A DNA stretch of 64,000 nt from Callipepla californica brunnescens (lineage: Eukaryota; Chordata; Aves; Galliformes; Odontophoridae). The notes beneath the pieces are model-generated. The model was given only the letters and a program-made list of their open reading frames with translations, was not told the origin of the DNA and searched no databases. The stretch spans positions 95,014,530 through 95,078,529 of the forward strand of contig JALIRH010000001.1 of assembly GCA_023055505.1 (NCBI GenBank), read 5' to 3'. Made by a program: the position numbers and the translations under genes. Each line of letters begins with the position of its first letter. The stretch's first letter is position 1. This document shows, piece by piece, positions 62,808 to 64,000 of the stretch.

Positions 62808-63034
62808 TGGCCTGCAGACGGTTTTTATCTTTCCCTCTGAGTGGAAACACGTAAAAATGCAAAACATCACACAGTCCTCTGGGGAATGTAGTTCTTCTTC
62901 TCTTCTGATACAGGTATACCCATAACTATCAATGATCCATGGAGTTAGAGTGTTAATTCTTCAACTCCCAATACACTACATGACATTATGGTGTTGAATA
63001 TCAATAATATAACAGAAATCATAAAGCAGTGACA
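62808..63034 (-). mobile_element. Truncated 3' LTR of the provirus
   Basis: On the minus strand it starts TGTCACTG directly after the purine tract and matches the LTR family (cataatgtcatgtagtgta region; TATA-like GATAAAA, plus 62823-62829 as ttttatc). Similarity stops just past the TATA-like box, so R and U5 are lost. Confidence 0.85.
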
Positions 63035-63045
63035 TTCCGCCCCTT
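63035..63045 (-). promoter_or_regulatory. Polypurine tract of the provirus
   Basis: Minus strand AAGGGGCGGAA abuts the TGTCA start of the LTR. In retroviruses this is where plus-strand DNA synthesis is primed. One C interrupts the purines, probably a later mutation. Confidence 0.75.
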
Positions 63046-63065
63046 ATTCAACATCATTACATTAT

Positions 63066-63196
63066 GCTTAATATATATATATATACAGAAATAATTAGTA
63101 ACAAGCATTAAATAGAAACACGCACAACATATATATATATTTATATACATATACACATACATATATACATATACATACATATACATATATACATGA
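63066..63196. repeat. TATA/CATA simple repeat in the provirus
   Basis: (TA)n and (TACA)n runs fill the gap between the end of integrase and the purine tract. Confidence 0.9.
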
Positions 63197-63198
63197 AA

Positions 63199-64000
63199 TT
63201 ACTGAGGGCACTCTGCCAAGGTCAAATTCCCTTGTGGTACACATTGAACATCCCCATTGTTCTGCATCACCCACCAGGTAGACCCAGGTCCTTGAGCAAA
63301 GACAGTTCCACGGAGAGCTTTACCCTCTCCAGAAGCTGGAAGAACCCAAACAGCTTTTCCCAACATGTTCTTTACATGTACTACAAGGACCTTATCTCCC
63401 TCTACAGTAGGTAGAGAGCTGGACTGAGCAGGACCATCACAATTGATGGATCCTTGAGTGTTGACCAACCAGGTGGCTTCTGCCAAATGCTTCTCCCAGT
63501 GCTTAAATGCTCTGCCACCCATTGCTTTCAACATGGTTTTTAACAACCCATTTTATCTTTCAATTTTACCAGAAGCTGGTGTGTGATAGGGGATATGATA
63601 AATCCATTCAACGCCATGATCTTTGGCCCAAGAATTTTTGAAATGAGTCCCATTATCTGACTCAATTCTCTCTGAAGTGCTGTGTCGCCATAGGACTTGT
63701 TTCTCGAGATCTAAGATGGTGCTTCAGGCAGTAGCATGGGATACTGCATATGTTTCAAGCCACCCAGTGGTTGCTTCCACCATGGTGAGCACATAACGCT
63801 TACCATTGCGAGATTGTGGCAAGGTGATATAATCCTGTGCAATAGTGTCCATAGTTAAGTTCACCCCTCGGTCTCTAGCCCACTTATATGATGCATCTCT
63901 TCCTTGATGGCCTGAGGTCTCATGGGCCCATCGAGCTAAAAATAATTCACCCTTGTCTTGCCAGTCCAAGTCTACTTGAGCCACCTTAACTTTGGCAGCT
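63199..64000 (-). pseudogene. pol: Broken integrase (pol C-terminus) of an ERVL-like ERV, partial
   Basis: Integrase joins viral DNA to the host chromosome. One minus-strand frame runs from the window edge to a TAA at 63199-63201, broken by an in-frame TGA (63724-63726) and TAA (63553-63555) but with no frameshift. Seen in order: the N-terminal histidine pair (HETSGH, codons near 63924 and 63909), the first catalytic Asp in DYITLP (63832-63834), VEATTGWLETY, the second Asp in SDNGTHF (63655-63657), the Glu in the SGKIER segment (63559-63561), and a C-terminal domain with GPGSTWWVMQ. The Cys-x2-Cys half of the zinc-binding domain is missing: the frame passes directly from TIAQ to DYITLP, suggesting an in-frame deletion. 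Only 31 residues separate the second Asp from Glu, against the usual 35, so a small second deletion is likely. The copy cannot be functional. The ERVL assignment rests on the env-less layout and on family resemblance of the C-terminal domain. The upstream pol is outside the window. Confidence 0.9.

Larger units (their letters stand above)
62808..64000 (-). mobile_element. 3' end of an ERVL-like endogenous retrovirus
   Basis: On the minus strand the order is integrase end of pol, about 150 bp of mostly TA/CA simple repeat, a purine tract, then LTR. No env-like frame lies between pol and the LTR, which fits the env-less layout of ERVL. The element runs off the right edge, so gag, protease, reverse transcriptase and the 5' LTR cannot be seen. 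Confidence 0.88.

Noticed and set aside
63199..63546. 115-codon minus-strand frame as an active gene
   Set aside because: It is the C-terminal part of a retroviral integrase cut off by an upstream in-frame stop.

Overview
The window looks like AT-rich, non-coding bird nuclear DNA, and a chicken or other galliform source is plausible. The evidence is the many CR1 LINE fragments, several with the bird-type 3' tail of short ATTCTATG-like repeats, together with LTRs and an integrase relic of an ERVL-like (class III) avian endogenous retrovirus. I found no host protein-coding exon, tRNA, rRNA, CRISPR array or bacterial-type gene. The 60-120 residue open frames are chance frames in AT-rich DNA or pieces of CR1 and retroviral sequence. 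The stretch is best read as a gene desert or the inside of a very large intron.

Layout. 0-10.6 kb: a G-rich microsatellite at the left edge, then the densest CR1 zone, with fragments in both orientations, a 1.3 kb copy at 7.9-9.3 kb split by an AT-rich insert, and an inverted CR1 pair at 9.4-10.6 kb. 10.6-25 kb: mostly unassigned AT-rich DNA with an old LTR-like element (11.9-12.5 kb), a CR1 with another CR1 nested inside it (17.1-18.0 kb), more CR1 pieces, a possible polyadenylated retrocopy (22.2 kb) next to a very old LINE relic, and a probable LTR end (24.0 kb). 25-41 kb: sparse repeats, another old LTR-like element (29.8-30.6 kb), a 440 bp AT island (35.2-35.6 kb), and two copies of the TGTCA...TGACA LTR family (37.2-37.7 kb, minus; 40.7-41.1 kb, plus). 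41-59.5 kb: mostly unassigned sequence with long A tracts, a third good LTR copy (53.2-53.7 kb) and a GATA microsatellite. 59.5-64 kb: CR1 fragments, one of them nested, and at the right edge the 3' end of an ERVL-like provirus on the minus strand. That provirus shows an integrase frame with two stop codons, a purine tract and a truncated 3' LTR; the rest lies beyond the window.

Nothing here forms a working genetic system. The history is repeated insertion of CR1 and LTR elements followed by decay. CR1 subfamilies and LTR family names are not assigned because that needs a library search. Most fragment ends are good to about 10-30 bases. LTR ends marked by TGTCA/TGACA are exact to the base as motifs.
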